Part shown: piece after piece, positions 6,551-14,502 of the stretch
How the letters are laid out: every line of letters starts with the position of its first letter
Numbering within the stretch: position 1 is the stretch's first letter
NCBI GenBank assembly: GCA_021786335.1
Contig: JAJYNM010000064.1
Coordinates: 1 to 21,179 of the forward strand
From: an archaeon
GTDB taxonomy: Archaea; Thermoproteota; Nitrososphaeria; Nitrososphaerales; UBA183
Direction of reading: 5' to 3'
DNA: 21,179 nucleotides
Notes under the pieces: generated by a model
Seen by the model: only the letters and a program-made list of their open reading frames with translations
The model's database searches: none
Told to the model about the DNA's origin: nothing
Translations under genes and position numbers: made by a program

Positions 6551-7060
6551 CTATGCGTTCACGGGGTAGCGCTTCAGGAACTTGCCGCGCAGGCGGTACT
6601 TGTAGCCCCCGACGACGAGGTCTTCCCCGCTCCCCAGCCTCTCCAGGAACTCCTTCGCTGGTTCCAGCTCAGCTACGGGCGACCCGTCCTGGTTGACGAC
6701 GAAGGTCCACTCCCCCTCGCCGCTGGCGTAGGACTTCCAGGGCCGGCCTTCGAGGATAGAAGGGTCGACGTGGGGCGTGTCGTCCATGATGTTGACTGGA
6801 GATCTGGTGGTAGACGGCGTCGATGCTGCGTGCCCGTTTCCGTTGCCGTTGTGGTCCTTCAGCTTGCCGAGGATGTAGACGATGCTGCTCGCCTGTCTGC
6901 CGAGCGCGTCGGTGTCCCTCTTCTCCACCGCCTTGATCAGGACGAAGCCGCTGCCGAGGCACTCATTGGCTTCGTCGCTTGTCTGGGCCTCACGAATCTC
7001 CGTGATGCGGGCGTACGGAGTCTCCATGCTTCGATTTCGCCTCCGCTTCCCTGTCCCCAT
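6551..7060 (-). CDS. Hypothetical protein of the TFB-ArdC operon
   Basis: A 169-aa protein with two apparent domains. The first (about 12-70) reads ITEIREAQTSDEANECLGSG and then FVLIKAV and YILGKLK, a pattern like small proteins where a helix plus a 'gWvLl' strand precede a final strand. A flexible linker rich in Asn/Gly/Ser/Thr (about 70-95) follows. The second (about 105-169) is a small beta-rich domain ending LVVGGYKYRLRGKFLKRYP. No catalytic motif is visible and no family can be named. It starts at ATG 7060, with GGAGGG directly before it that overlaps the TFB stop region, so it is almost certainly translated together with TFB. It may be an accessory factor of the element. Confidence 0.75.
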   Translation of the reverse strand: MGTGKRRRNRSMETPYARITEIREAQTSDEANECLGSGFVLIKAVEKRDTDALGRQASSIVYILGKLKDHNGNGNGHAASTPSTTRSPVNIMDDTPHVDPSILEGRPWKSYASGEGEWTFVVNQDGSPVAELEPAKEFLERLGSGEDLVVGGYKYRLRGKFLKRYPVNA

Positions 7061-7066
7061 GCCCTC

Positions 7067-8008
7067 CTAGGGCTCGCCTGCACTTAACGGGCGGGACACC
7101 TTCTGGGTGACGCTGGCCACGAACTCGCGGATTGTATACTCCGCAATCCCGACGGTCTCGGCGACGTCCTTCTGAGTGAGGGGCCTGGAGTCTCCCTCTC
7201 TCGAGGCGATGTAGACGCAGCCCGCGGCTATGGTACGGGGATTGCGCCCCTCTTCCATTGGGCGAACCGCACTGACGATGGCCTGCGAGGCCTGTAGGAG
7301 CCGTCGGAAGAATGGGCCCGGTTCGATGGAGCCCCTTGCCAGCCTCTTGCCGACCCTGGCGTTCGACTCCAGGCCGCCCATCACGGTCCTCAGGAGGGCT
7401 GCAGGGTCGGCCGGCCGGAGAGGGACTTCGGAATCCAGTCCCATGCGGAGCAGGGCAGATCTGCTCACATTGTGTCCCATGTCTGCGTAGGCCCGGAGGA
7501 TGTCCTTCGAGCCCACGCGGTCCATGCGCGCGCCCCTGCTGGCGGAGAGGAGGGCGTAGGCGGATATGGCCGCGAGGGACGTTCTGCGCCTCCTGGGTCG
7601 GCCGTCCCTGCTGGCTGCCAGCATCTTCTCGGACAGAGCCATGGCGTCGTCCCTGATGGAGGCCGGGATGGACAGCCTGTCGCTCACCCTTCTGATCATG
7701 GACTTGCACTTCCAGGCAGCCTGGTCGACCCCCATGTTGTCGCTGAGGAGTTTTGCGAAGCCGACCGTGCATATCCCGTTGAAGTCGGCGCTCGAGTCCT
7801 TATCGGATTTGTCTCCTATGAAGGAGCCGAGCCCGTTTGAGTGCTGGCTGGGGGCGCGGATGTGGATTTCCACGTGGAATTTTTCTTCCTCCACCTTCCT
7901 GGCCACGACGCCGCAGGACATGCAGACGAATTCCTCACCTGCCTGCACCACGTGGCCCCTACATTCTCGACACCTCTCGATGTCGGTTCCGAGTAGTTGT
8001 CTCTCCAT
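7067..8008 (-). CDS. TFB-type (TFIIB-like) transcription initiation factor encoded by the island
   Basis: A 313-aa protein. The N-terminal zinc ribbon has C13-x2-C16 and C29-x2-C32 (CREC ... CMSC). A linker with the GSFIGDK segment matches the B-reader/linker region. Two cyclin-like repeats follow (about 105-195 and 210-300), the second with the typical NPRTIAAGCVYIAS and a DNA-binding helix LTQKDVAETVGIAEYTIREF. TFB recruits RNA polymerase to TBP-bound promoters and reads the BRE upstream of TATA. It is more divergent than a housekeeping TFB, especially in the first repeat and linker, so I read it as an accessory TFB, possibly serving the element's own promoters. It has a strong ribosome-binding site and a long upstream gap, which imply a leadered transcript. 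It is first in an operon with two further genes. Confidence 0.9.
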   Translation of the reverse strand: MERQLLGTDIERCRECRGHVVQAGEEFVCMSCGVVARKVEEEKFHVEIHIRAPSQHSNGLGSFIGDKSDKDSSADFNGICTVGFAKLLSDNMGVDQAAWKCKSMIRRVSDRLSIPASIRDDAMALSEKMLAASRDGRPRRRRTSLAAISAYALLSASRGARMDRVGSKDILRAYADMGHNVSRSALLRMGLDSEVPLRPADPAALLRTVMGGLESNARVGKRLARGSIEPGPFFRRLLQASQAIVSAVRPMEEGRNPRTIAAGCVYIASREGDSRPLTQKDVAETVGIAEYTIREFVASVTQKVSRPLSAGEP

Positions 8009-8016
8009 TCACATCG

Positions 8017-8024
8017 ACCTCCTT
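8017..8024 (-). promoter_or_regulatory. Strong Shine-Dalgarno site AAGGAGGT of the TFB gene
   Basis: The minus strand reads AAGGAGGT, ending 8 nt before ATG 8008. Most other island genes look leaderless, so this site shows that the TFB message has a 5' leader and confirms the start codon. Confidence 0.75.
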
Positions 8025-8544
8025 TTGGTTGTACCCTCGGTCCGTCCGGAGAATGTAGGACTGAACCGGTCTCCTCGGTCATGCCGGAACGAGTTGGAGG
8101 GAGCGCAGGCGCGTCATTCACCGCCCGACCTGAACGGTCGATGCTCGCCGCTGATTTCGCGGAAGATCACGAGCACAGACAGTTCGGTTGGTTCCCCAGC
8201 TTTTGCTCGATTCCTGATTGGTTAGGTTTCGAGAGACTTGGGAGCCGGGCGGAGCGACCACCGCCTGCGTTGTTCCCGCCGTCGTCCGGTCGACGCGGAG
8301 GAGTGGTTTTACGTCCCCAGTACGGGCACGAAAAGGAGACGGCTAAACGGCTACAAACCCAGGACTGACGATGTCTGTCGTGACAAAGTGAGGAGAAGTG
8401 TGGGTTGGTGTTCTCTGAGCTGGATGTTCATGAGCGCCGCTAATGGCGCTTTCACGGCGAGTTCCCTACCGGAACAGGCCTCTGGTTTTGTTAGGGGGGT
8501 TGTTTGGGTTTGCTACGAATAGCAGCCTCCAAGTGGCCGACAGT
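8025..8544. other. Gene-free stretch with several short hairpins, upstream of TFB
   Basis: I find no convincing protein gene in either strand; open frames here have shadow-like composition. It holds short perfect hairpins: AGCGCC/GGCGCT at 8433-8450, GTTCC/GGAAC at 8461-8475 and TGTC/GACA near 8374-8384. There is also a G/T-rich run (8482-8511) with GGGGGG on the plus strand. It could be a long structured leader of the TFB operon, a non-coding RNA, or the element's origin. The sequence does not decide. Confidence 0.4.
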
Positions 8545-8556
8545 ATTTAACGCGGC
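8544..8556 (-). promoter_or_regulatory. Candidate island-type promoter upstream of the TFB leader
   Basis: The minus strand reads GCCGCGTTAAATAC, sharing the CGTTAAAT core with the promoters at 5650 and 11267. Initiation would fall near 8520, some 500 nt before the TFB start, and no gene begins there. It would fit a long leader or a non-coding RNA. Confidence 0.4.
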
Positions 8557-8646
8557 GAAGGAAAAATCGAAGATCTGGCGCTGATACCATTGCTCAGTTA
8601 GGCACGACGAGAGTTCTGCTGCCAGGGCAGCCCATTGACAATGGCA

Positions 8647-8799
8647 AGGTGGACAGAGGTGGACATCCGTTGTGTCTAGGCTGGACGTCCCGCGCCCGGA
8701 AGAATGTCCACCCTTGTCTAGCCTGACGTTTCAGGCACGCTTGTCGTGTCCACCCTGAGGTCGCCCAGCCGGTCGGGCAGTTCCAAGGATGTCCACCCC
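8647..8799. repeat. Cluster of five GGTGGACA motifs in both orientations
   Basis: AGGTGGACA occurs at 8647-8655 and 8657-8665, exactly one helical turn apart. The complement TGTCCACC occurs at 8705-8712, 8747-8754 and 8790-8797. TGTCTAG is also found at 8673-8679 and 8715-8721. The last two motifs fall inside the 3' end of the HerA-like gene. Repeats of this sort can be binding sites for an element-encoded protein, but no partner is identified. Confidence 0.5.
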
Positions 8800-11246
8800 G
8801 CCTTCGCAACCAGCCTCCTGCCACCATCGGTTGCATCGTAATCGTTGCCGGACCTCTTTAGCAATCCTCGAGTTTCGAGAGAGTCGAGCAACCTAGTCAC
8901 CTGTCTGGTGCTGACGCCGACACCTTTTGCCAGGGCGGACCTGCCGGGATATCCCGATTTGCATACCCTTGCCAGAATCCACAGCTCGCTCTTGCGGAGG
9001 GGAGTCAGCCCGCCGGTGTCCGCCGCGGCTTGGTCCTGGCCCTGCGCAGCGTCGCCTGACTTGGCTGGCTTGGCCTCGACGGTCTTGGTCTCCTGGCCTT
9101 GGGGTTCGGCCGCATCTTTCAACAGGGCGGAAGCGTCCTCTGAGACCTGCTCCTCTATCTCGTCCTGGGGAATCACATCCGGTATCACATAGGTCTCGAA
9201 GGTGTTCGGGTCCTTGTCCTCCAATATTCTCGTCACTTCCTCCACCTGGGACTCCGAGAGGACGGCGAACCTCACCCTCCCCCACCACGACACGTCCTTG
9301 TCGTAGTTTTCCCTCAGTTGCTTGAGGTTCCTCGAGGGGTCTGTCTCGACCTCGACGGCGATTCTGTTCTTCCTATCCCACTCCTTTGTGCTCATGATGG
9401 GTATCTGCTTCCCCTCCTTCCCCTTCGCCTGGGAAGTCATTGGAGGCAGGACCAGGATGTCCGGGAACTGGCTGCCCCTGTCCCCCTTGTCCCAGGTGCA
9501 CCAGCAACCTTCCTGCCAATAATTCTCAAGGAGATTCTTCATCGCGGCGATGTGCTCCGGGCCCCCGGCCCGCCCCGGGTTCTTCAGGTCAAACTCGAAG
9601 AAGTCCCTCCTTGCGGTGGGGGTGAGCGAATAGCAAGCCTGCCTGGCGTTCACCTTCGCGGCGTGGCTTTCGGGCTCCTTCCAGACTAGCTTCCGGGTCT
9701 TTGGGTCGACCGTCTTGATACGCTTGATATCGAAAGTCACTTTCACCTTGCCGTGGTCCGCGAGCCAGCTCAGGGCCACCTGGGTGGTCCCCGGCGACCA
9801 GTGGTGGCGCTCCTCGAAGTATCTGCTGATTACTGAGAATCCAACCTCCCTTGACTGGCGTTGCAAATAGGTCAGAGGAACCCAGTAGAGGGGGTACTCC
9901 ATGGGGCACTCTCCGCTGTCCCTTGAGGTGGCAGCGACCTCGTCCTTGTAGTAGAGCTCCCTGTCCCCGACGCTTCCGCCGTAGGCCTTCTCCATCTCGA
10001 CTTTCATGTAGCTGATCGCCTCGCCGTACTCGTGAATTGGGTCCCTGAGCTTGGGGAACGAGACTCTGAACGGCGGCTCCGGGAGCACCCCTCCGACGGG
10101 CCTCTTCCTGACGAGGGTATCGTAGTCCGGGAGACCGGGAATCAGTGGCTCTGCCACTTCCGGCCTCTGGGGGTAGAGGAGCTTGGCCAGTGTCCTGGCG
10201 TCGTCCGGGCTCGACCTGAAGGCCAAGACGGGTCCGACGTTCGCCTGGATGGAGCCCATCAGGTCGTCAGGCACCTCCCCGAGGGTCTGAACGACCATCC
10301 AGAGAAAGAGCCCGTACTTCCTCGACTGGGAGAGGACGGTCCTGAGTATCTTCAGCTGGCTGACGTCTCTGAACTCGTCTGTGGCGAACACCACGGGGGT
10401 CCGGGCGGTCGGGGGGAGCCCCTCCCTCTCCAACCTCTTCGCCCTCTTCAGGCTCGCGAAGTACAGCTTCATCACCACTGCGGCCGAGAACAGCTTGTGG
10501 AACTCCGCCGGGAGCGTCGTGGGTATCCTGAACACCGTCAGGTGGCCGGGCTCCATCAGCTTCTCGACGTCGACGGTGGACTTGCGGGAGCAGAACACCC
10601 TGAAGGTTATCGATGTCGGAGGAAGGACGAAATGGGAGATTCTGTTCAGGACTGGGGAGTAGGCGTCCTGGGGGAGCTTGGATATCGCCTCCATGGTCTC
10701 CCTTATGATCTCGCTCTCCTTGACACGCTTCCTGAGGAGGTGCTCGATTTCGATGGCGCTCTTCTTCGTGAAGAGGAGCATGAGATTGTAGAGCTCCCAG
10801 AGGGTCGGGTTGCGGTCGAAGGTGTAGAGGTAGTACAGGGCCCCCTTGAAGATCCACATCAGGCGGGGGGCGCTGGTCGAGTCCGTGTTGAAGACGTCAG
10901 AGAGGAGGGAGGCGAACTCTTCCACCTGGGACTGGAGGACCTCGGGCTCGTCGACGGGGTCGAGGTCTTCCGGGAGGGAGAAGGGGTTGAAGCCGAAGGT
11001 GACGTACTGGGGGTCGAGGAGCGTGACCCTGTTCCATTCGGACGAGGGGATGGCGCGGAAGAGGTCGATGGAGGCGTCCCCTGCGGGGTCGAAGAGGAAG
11101 AGGGCCGGGCGCGGCTTGCCTCCCTCCTCCTTCCTGTTGAACAGGAGGTCCAGCGCGTATAGGACGGCGTTGGTCTTGCCGGTGCCGGTCCCGCCAGAGA
11201 CGAGCGTATGGAAGACCATGTCGTCCGCGGTGAGGACCTGAGACAC
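8718..11246 (-). CDS. HerA/VirD4-like ATPase with nuclease-like middle domain and C-terminal winged helix
   Basis: An 842-aa protein that begins almost directly with the P-loop: GGTGTGKT at 18-25, Walker B VVFATDE at 285-291. The following VLSQSRKYGLFLWMVVQTLG segment and the later FRSSPDDA segment are typical of HerA/TraG/VirD4-type DNA pumps. The usual domain before the P-loop is missing here. After about 440 come wHTH-like segments (YWVPLTYLQRQ, WLADHGKVKV), then PD at 595-596 and EVE at 632-634 followed by NLKQLRENYDK, an arrangement like the PD-(D/E)xK-type replication-relaxation domains. A charged Ala/Gln/Lys linker (about 700-755) and a helix-turn-helix (GRSALAKGVGVSTRQVTRLL) end the protein. 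Probable role: moving DNA during transfer or replication of the element. A stop directly precedes GTG 11246, so the short N-terminus is real. Box ATTTAA lies 25 nt upstream. Confidence 0.85.
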   Translation of the reverse strand: MSQVLTADDMVFHTLVSGGTGTGKTNAVLYALDLLFNRKEEGGKPRPALFLFDPAGDASIDLFRAIPSSEWNRVTLLDPQYVTFGFNPFSLPEDLDPVDEPEVLQSQVEEFASLLSDVFNTDSTSAPRLMWIFKGALYYLYTFDRNPTLWELYNLMLLFTKKSAIEIEHLLRKRVKESEIIRETMEAISKLPQDAYSPVLNRISHFVLPPTSITFRVFCSRKSTVDVEKLMEPGHLTVFRIPTTLPAEFHKLFSAAVVMKLYFASLKRAKRLEREGLPPTARTPVVFATDEFRDVSQLKILRTVLSQSRKYGLFLWMVVQTLGEVPDDLMGSIQANVGPVLAFRSSPDDARTLAKLLYPQRPEVAEPLIPGLPDYDTLVRKRPVGGVLPEPPFRVSFPKLRDPIHEYGEAISYMKVEMEKAYGGSVGDRELYYKDEVAATSRDSGECPMEYPLYWVPLTYLQRQSREVGFSVISRYFEERHHWSPGTTQVALSWLADHGKVKVTFDIKRIKTVDPKTRKLVWKEPESHAAKVNARQACYSLTPTARRDFFEFDLKNPGRAGGPEHIAAMKNLLENYWQEGCWCTWDKGDRGSQFPDILVLPPMTSQAKGKEGKQIPIMSTKEWDRKNRIAVEVETDPSRNLKQLRENYDKDVSWWGRVRFAVLSESQVEEVTRILEDKDPNTFETYVIPDVIPQDEIEEQVSEDASALLKDAAEPQGQETKTVEAKPAKSGDAAQGQDQAAADTGGLTPLRKSELWILARVCKSGYPGRSALAKGVGVSTRQVTRLLDSLETRGLLKRSGNDYDATDGGRRLVAKAGWTSLELPDRLGDLRVDTTSVPETSG

Positions 11247-11266
11247 GGACTACTAGGTAGGGTCTG

Positions 11267-11278
11267 GATTTAACGAGG
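11267..11278 (-). promoter_or_regulatory. Island-type promoter core CCTCGTTAAATC
   Basis: The minus strand reads CCTCGTTAAATC. Its centre lies about 25 nt before GTG 11246 and it overlaps the stop codon of the upstream gene (11270-11272). It matches the box before the zinc-site protein at 11 of 12 bases. Confidence 0.55.
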
Positions 11279-12322
11279 AACCGGTTTCCTCGACAGTCCA
11301 ACAATCTCTGGCAGGCGCTTCAGGAACTCCGGCTTTTCGGGGAACCCGACCACCTGCTGCTTACCGTACACAGATTCGAGGACGCCAAGATACTCTTGGA
11401 CATCCCCTTCTGACGTGGACGAGAGGAGCAAATCAGTATGGCCATTCTCAAAGAGCAGCTCCAGGCCCCTGACCGAAGACGGCGAGGGGAGCCGGGCGAG
11501 CCTTTCTGTGTCGGGCTCTTTCAGCGGCTCGGTGATCAATGGTATCTCCTTCAGCCGGAAAATCCTTGGGTTTGATGGAGCCGCAGGGCCTGATTGTCTG
11601 CCTTCGACCTTCCCTTCGCCAACCCCGGGGATGTGCTGCTTCCATGCAACCGATTTGAGGAACGTGTCCTGTCTGACCACGGGGAGATGCAGGAAGTAAG
11701 GGATCTCCTCCTGGGTTATGAGGAATGATGGTGGTTCCATGCGCGAACGGACGTAGCTCATGATGTAGGAGGAGACATCTTCGACCATCCTCCTATCGAC
11801 AAGTTCCCGGAGCATTCGGGGGTCCCTGTAGACGAACGTCCCCAGCCTGTCGAACTCGTCGTAGCAGTCCTTGAAGGGAAGCGAGGAAAGCTGCCTCGAG
11901 TCCCCGACCCACATCCCCTGTATCGCAAGGAGGATGTGAGGGACGTTGGCTATCGCGTCAATCCTCTTGATCCTCTCCCCGGAGCGCCTGTACCAGTCTC
12001 CGTAGAGCTCGAGCCTGGTGGACTCGCTGTCGTCTATCCAGCTTCGCTTCGGGGTCTTGATCTTCTCCTGGGCGATGTGTATCGCGTTCTTCAGGGCAAT
12101 CAGGGTCGGGGTGAGGTTTACCCGCTTGAAGAGGAACTGGACCCATGCGAACCTGGGACTTGCGGCCTCGATGGAATGGATTATCTCACCCATGAAACGC
12201 TGAGGCTGGGGAAACTTTGGGAGGGACATCGGGGTGGCGTTGATCAACGAGACGTTGAAGAAACGCACTCTTTCTGTTGCACCCTGCTCATCGTTCATGG
12301 CGTTCGAGAGTCTCCATCTCAT
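11270..12322 (-). CDS. Probable detached N-terminal partner of the HerA/VirD4-like ATPase
   Basis: A 350-aa soluble protein with no membrane segment or catalytic motif. Residues 18-190 alternate beta strands and long helices (RFAWVQFLFKR, RLELYGDWYRRSGERIKRID). FLITQEEIPYFLHLP (200-214) resembles the 'lt.eELa.l.HlP' block that sits just before the P-loop domain in fused VirD4/HerA-like proteins. A second alpha-beta stretch follows (about 287-335, GLELLFENGHTDLLLSST...). The next gene, 23 nt downstream, is an ATPase that lacks exactly this N-terminal region, so I infer that the two form one machine encoded as two chains. Start ATG 12322 is favoured over ATG 12298 because TTAAAA at 12348-12353 is about 28 nt upstream. 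A firm family name cannot be given. Confidence 0.65.
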   Translation of the reverse strand: MRWRLSNAMNDEQGATERVRFFNVSLINATPMSLPKFPQPQRFMGEIIHSIEAASPRFAWVQFLFKRVNLTPTLIALKNAIHIAQEKIKTPKRSWIDDSESTRLELYGDWYRRSGERIKRIDAIANVPHILLAIQGMWVGDSRQLSSLPFKDCYDEFDRLGTFVYRDPRMLRELVDRRMVEDVSSYIMSYVRSRMEPPSFLITQEEIPYFLHLPVVRQDTFLKSVAWKQHIPGVGEGKVEGRQSGPAAPSNPRIFRLKEIPLITEPLKEPDTERLARLPSPSSVRGLELLFENGHTDLLLSSTSEGDVQEYLGVLESVYGKQQVVGFPEKPEFLKRLPEIVGLSRKPVPR

Positions 12323-12345
12323 GTCGGTAGTCAGAACGGTTCGGT

Positions 12346-12357
12346 GCTTTTAACGGG
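12346..12357 (-). promoter_or_regulatory. Island-type promoter core CCCGTTAAAAGC
   Basis: The minus strand reads CCCGTTAAAAGC, centred about 28 nt before ATG 12322. It shares CGTTAAA with the other minus-strand island promoters. Confidence 0.5.
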
Positions 12358-12421
12358 AGGCGAGCATGAAGAATCAGGGAACCACACAGCGGCCGGAACG
12401 CGCGTCGCATTCTCGGCGAAG

Positions 12422-14502
12422 CTACCCGACGAGTTTCAAACTCGCGTGGCAGGACCTGCACCTGACGGTTCTGCCGATGTCGCTGGGGTAACTGTAGGTG
12501 AACTTCGCGTCGCATGCCGGGCATAGAGCGAAGCGCGAGGCGTCGATGGACACTTCCAGCGGCCCTTTGTCGTCCCCATGGGAATCCCCGTGGTCTTCAG
12601 CCATGTCTACGGTCTTCTCGTCCTTGAGCGCTTCCGCCATCCTGAGCATCTCCTCGTCGAAGCTCTTCCAGACGTCGCTCCTGTACACGCTTGCCAGCTT
12701 GCCGGTCCTGGTCATCTCCTCCTTCTTTGCTATCCTCTGAAGCGCGTCCTTCCCAAGATATTTTTCAATCGCCTGCCTGCAAATCTTCCTCCCTGCCCGG
12801 AGGGTCTCGTCGTTGCGGAAGAGGGCGTTCGATTCGCACTTCCTCCTCCCGAACCTCTTGATGTACTCGGGGTCGTCGACCTCCCTCCCCGAGCTCGACT
12901 TCAGGTTGTCTATCCAGGTCAGTTGGTACTTCTCTATGGCGTCGGCGTTGAGCCCGAACCTGTCGATGATTAACCTGTCAGGGCTCCACCCCGTTCCCCT
13001 CTCGCAGTCCTTCAGGTTCTTCCTGAACCTGTCTGAAATCTTGAGGCCTCCTGGGTCGTGGTCGTAGAAGAGCAGAACCACCGGAATCAGCCCCCTCTCC
13101 TCCGCCTTCCTGGAGAGTATCGCGATCTGCGCCCTCAGGGTGATGGGGTACCACCCCTTCGAGGATACTAGGGGGACCTTGTATTCTTCGCATACGGGCT
13201 TGAAGAGGTTGAGTATGTCCCCCTTCTCCACCACCATCATGACGTAGTACTTCTCCCCCTCCCAGTAGTCCGTGGTCAGGGAAGTGAGGGCGTCGAGGGT
13301 TCTCTTCACCTGCTCCCGAAGGTCCAGCAGGGCCCTCACAGGGTCCGCCGCCTGCATCAGGCCGTGGAAGTGCCTGGTCTCGTCCTGGTCCTCGGCCACG
13401 AAGTCTATGATCGGGAGCGTCCCGATCTTCCTGCAATCGTTGATCGCCTTCGCGACCGCGCCGAACTGCTCTTTGTCGCACAACCTGAAGCCTTCCAGGA
13501 CGTACCCCCACCCCCTCCCCGAGGGCCTGATCTTCTCAGACCTCTGGTCGTTGATCTGCCTCATCTTAGCCGCGAACTCGCCCAGCATCCTCTCGTACTC
13601 CGGGTCGCCTATCGTCCCCTTGGGTATCCAGGAGATGGGCTTCGGCAGGGGCGCTGGCCTGTACCATCGAGGAATCTTCGGGATAGGCAGTATCTTGTCG
13701 AAGGCCCTCTTCATCACCGAACCGATGCTGCCACCCGGCCCGCCATCGACCCCTTCCCCCAACCCGCTCTTTCCGTAGTCGAGCCACCTCAGGACCGGGC
13801 AGACCAGATGCACCACCACAGTGACAGGAGAGTGCCCCCGTATGCCTACCTGTCCCAGCCGGTAGTTCACGTCGAAGATCCGGGAGAAGATGTCCTCCCT
13901 GGAGGCGCTGGAGTTGACGGATTGGTAGACCTTCAGCCCGTCGCCGTCGTCTGCGTCCCCGCCTCCCTTCCTGTCGAAGACCGCGACCTCCACTAGGAAC
14001 GGGTACTCGATGTGTTCGTCGCTCCCGCACTTCCACCCCTTGTGATGATAAGACCCCGCGCACTCGACCTTCGTCCCCTTCTCCACGACGTAGTGTAACC
14101 TCTTCCATCCGTTTCTTTCGCGCTGGGCCTCGAAGTTCTCCTCTCCCACGCAGCCCAGGACTGACGGGATGCTCCTCTTCGAGACAGGCTTGGCCCTCTC
14201 TCGCATCGAGTGGAAGAGCGCCTTCAGGGCCGGCCCAGTGAGGTCGGCCAGCTTGCTGGTCGGGAAAAACTGCAACTGGGCGGTCTCGGCCGAATCATAT
14301 GATTCCCGCCAGGCCCCCCATCGCGTACTTTTTCCGATACTTCCTCCATCACTTCTCGGACAGTCCTGTGGGAGGTGAACCCCCGGAACAGGGAGACGAA
14401 CTCCTTCACCTGCGTCTCGGGGCGCGCCCGCAGGTATTCGCCGCTGGTCTTCTCGAATTCCCTGTATGTGTACCAGAGGACGGAGGTGGTCCTTTCTGTC
14501 AT
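12422..14502 (-). CDS. Spo11/Top6A-like protein with transducer-like N-terminal part and zinc ribbon (frameshift in G6 run)
   Basis: Reading from ATG 14502 and adding one base in the G6 run at 14314-14319 gives about 693 aa. Residues 108-125 (KRSIPSVLGCVGEEN), 167-174 (YPFLVEVA) and 226-246 (PVTVVVHLVCPVLRW ... DYGKS) recall the transducer of topoisomerase VI subunit B. Residues about 325-375 are a winged-helix/5Y-CAP-like segment with RGWGYVLE, making Y334 the candidate catalytic tyrosine. The toprim fold has E426 (VVEKGD) and D481-H-D483-P (YDHDPGGL). A C-terminal ribbon has C661-x2-C664 and C682-x2-C685. Family knowledge predicts Mg-dependent, tyrosine-mediated DNA cleavage. The ATG overlaps the GHKL stop (ATGA), so the two chains are translationally coupled. 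Without the extra base the downstream frame has no proper start, so this is either a sequencing error, a programmed -1 slip, or a lesion. Confidence 0.75.
14314..14319 (-). other. Homopolymer G6 where the Top6A-like reading frame breaks
   Basis: Upstream frame: ...EEVSEKVRD then GG; downstream frame: AWRESYDSAETAQ. Seven Gs would keep the frame (GAT GGG GGG GCC TGG); six are present. The coding look switches precisely at this run. Confidence 0.7.

Noticed and set aside
6284..7087. Plus-strand open frame of 267 codons
   Set aside because: Antisense to the ArdC-like gene and the 169-aa gene; no motif, high Pro/Arg/Leu/Val shadow composition.
10032..11162. Long plus-strand open frame (376 codons)
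   Set aside because: It is antisense to the P-loop ATPase gene; composition is Glu/Gly/Val/Arg-rich shadow and no motif is present, whereas the minus strand has Walker A and B.
13364..13996. Open frames on both strands inside the Top6A-like gene
   Set aside because: The toprim motifs and zinc ribbon fix the true frame; the others are shadows in GC-rich DNA.
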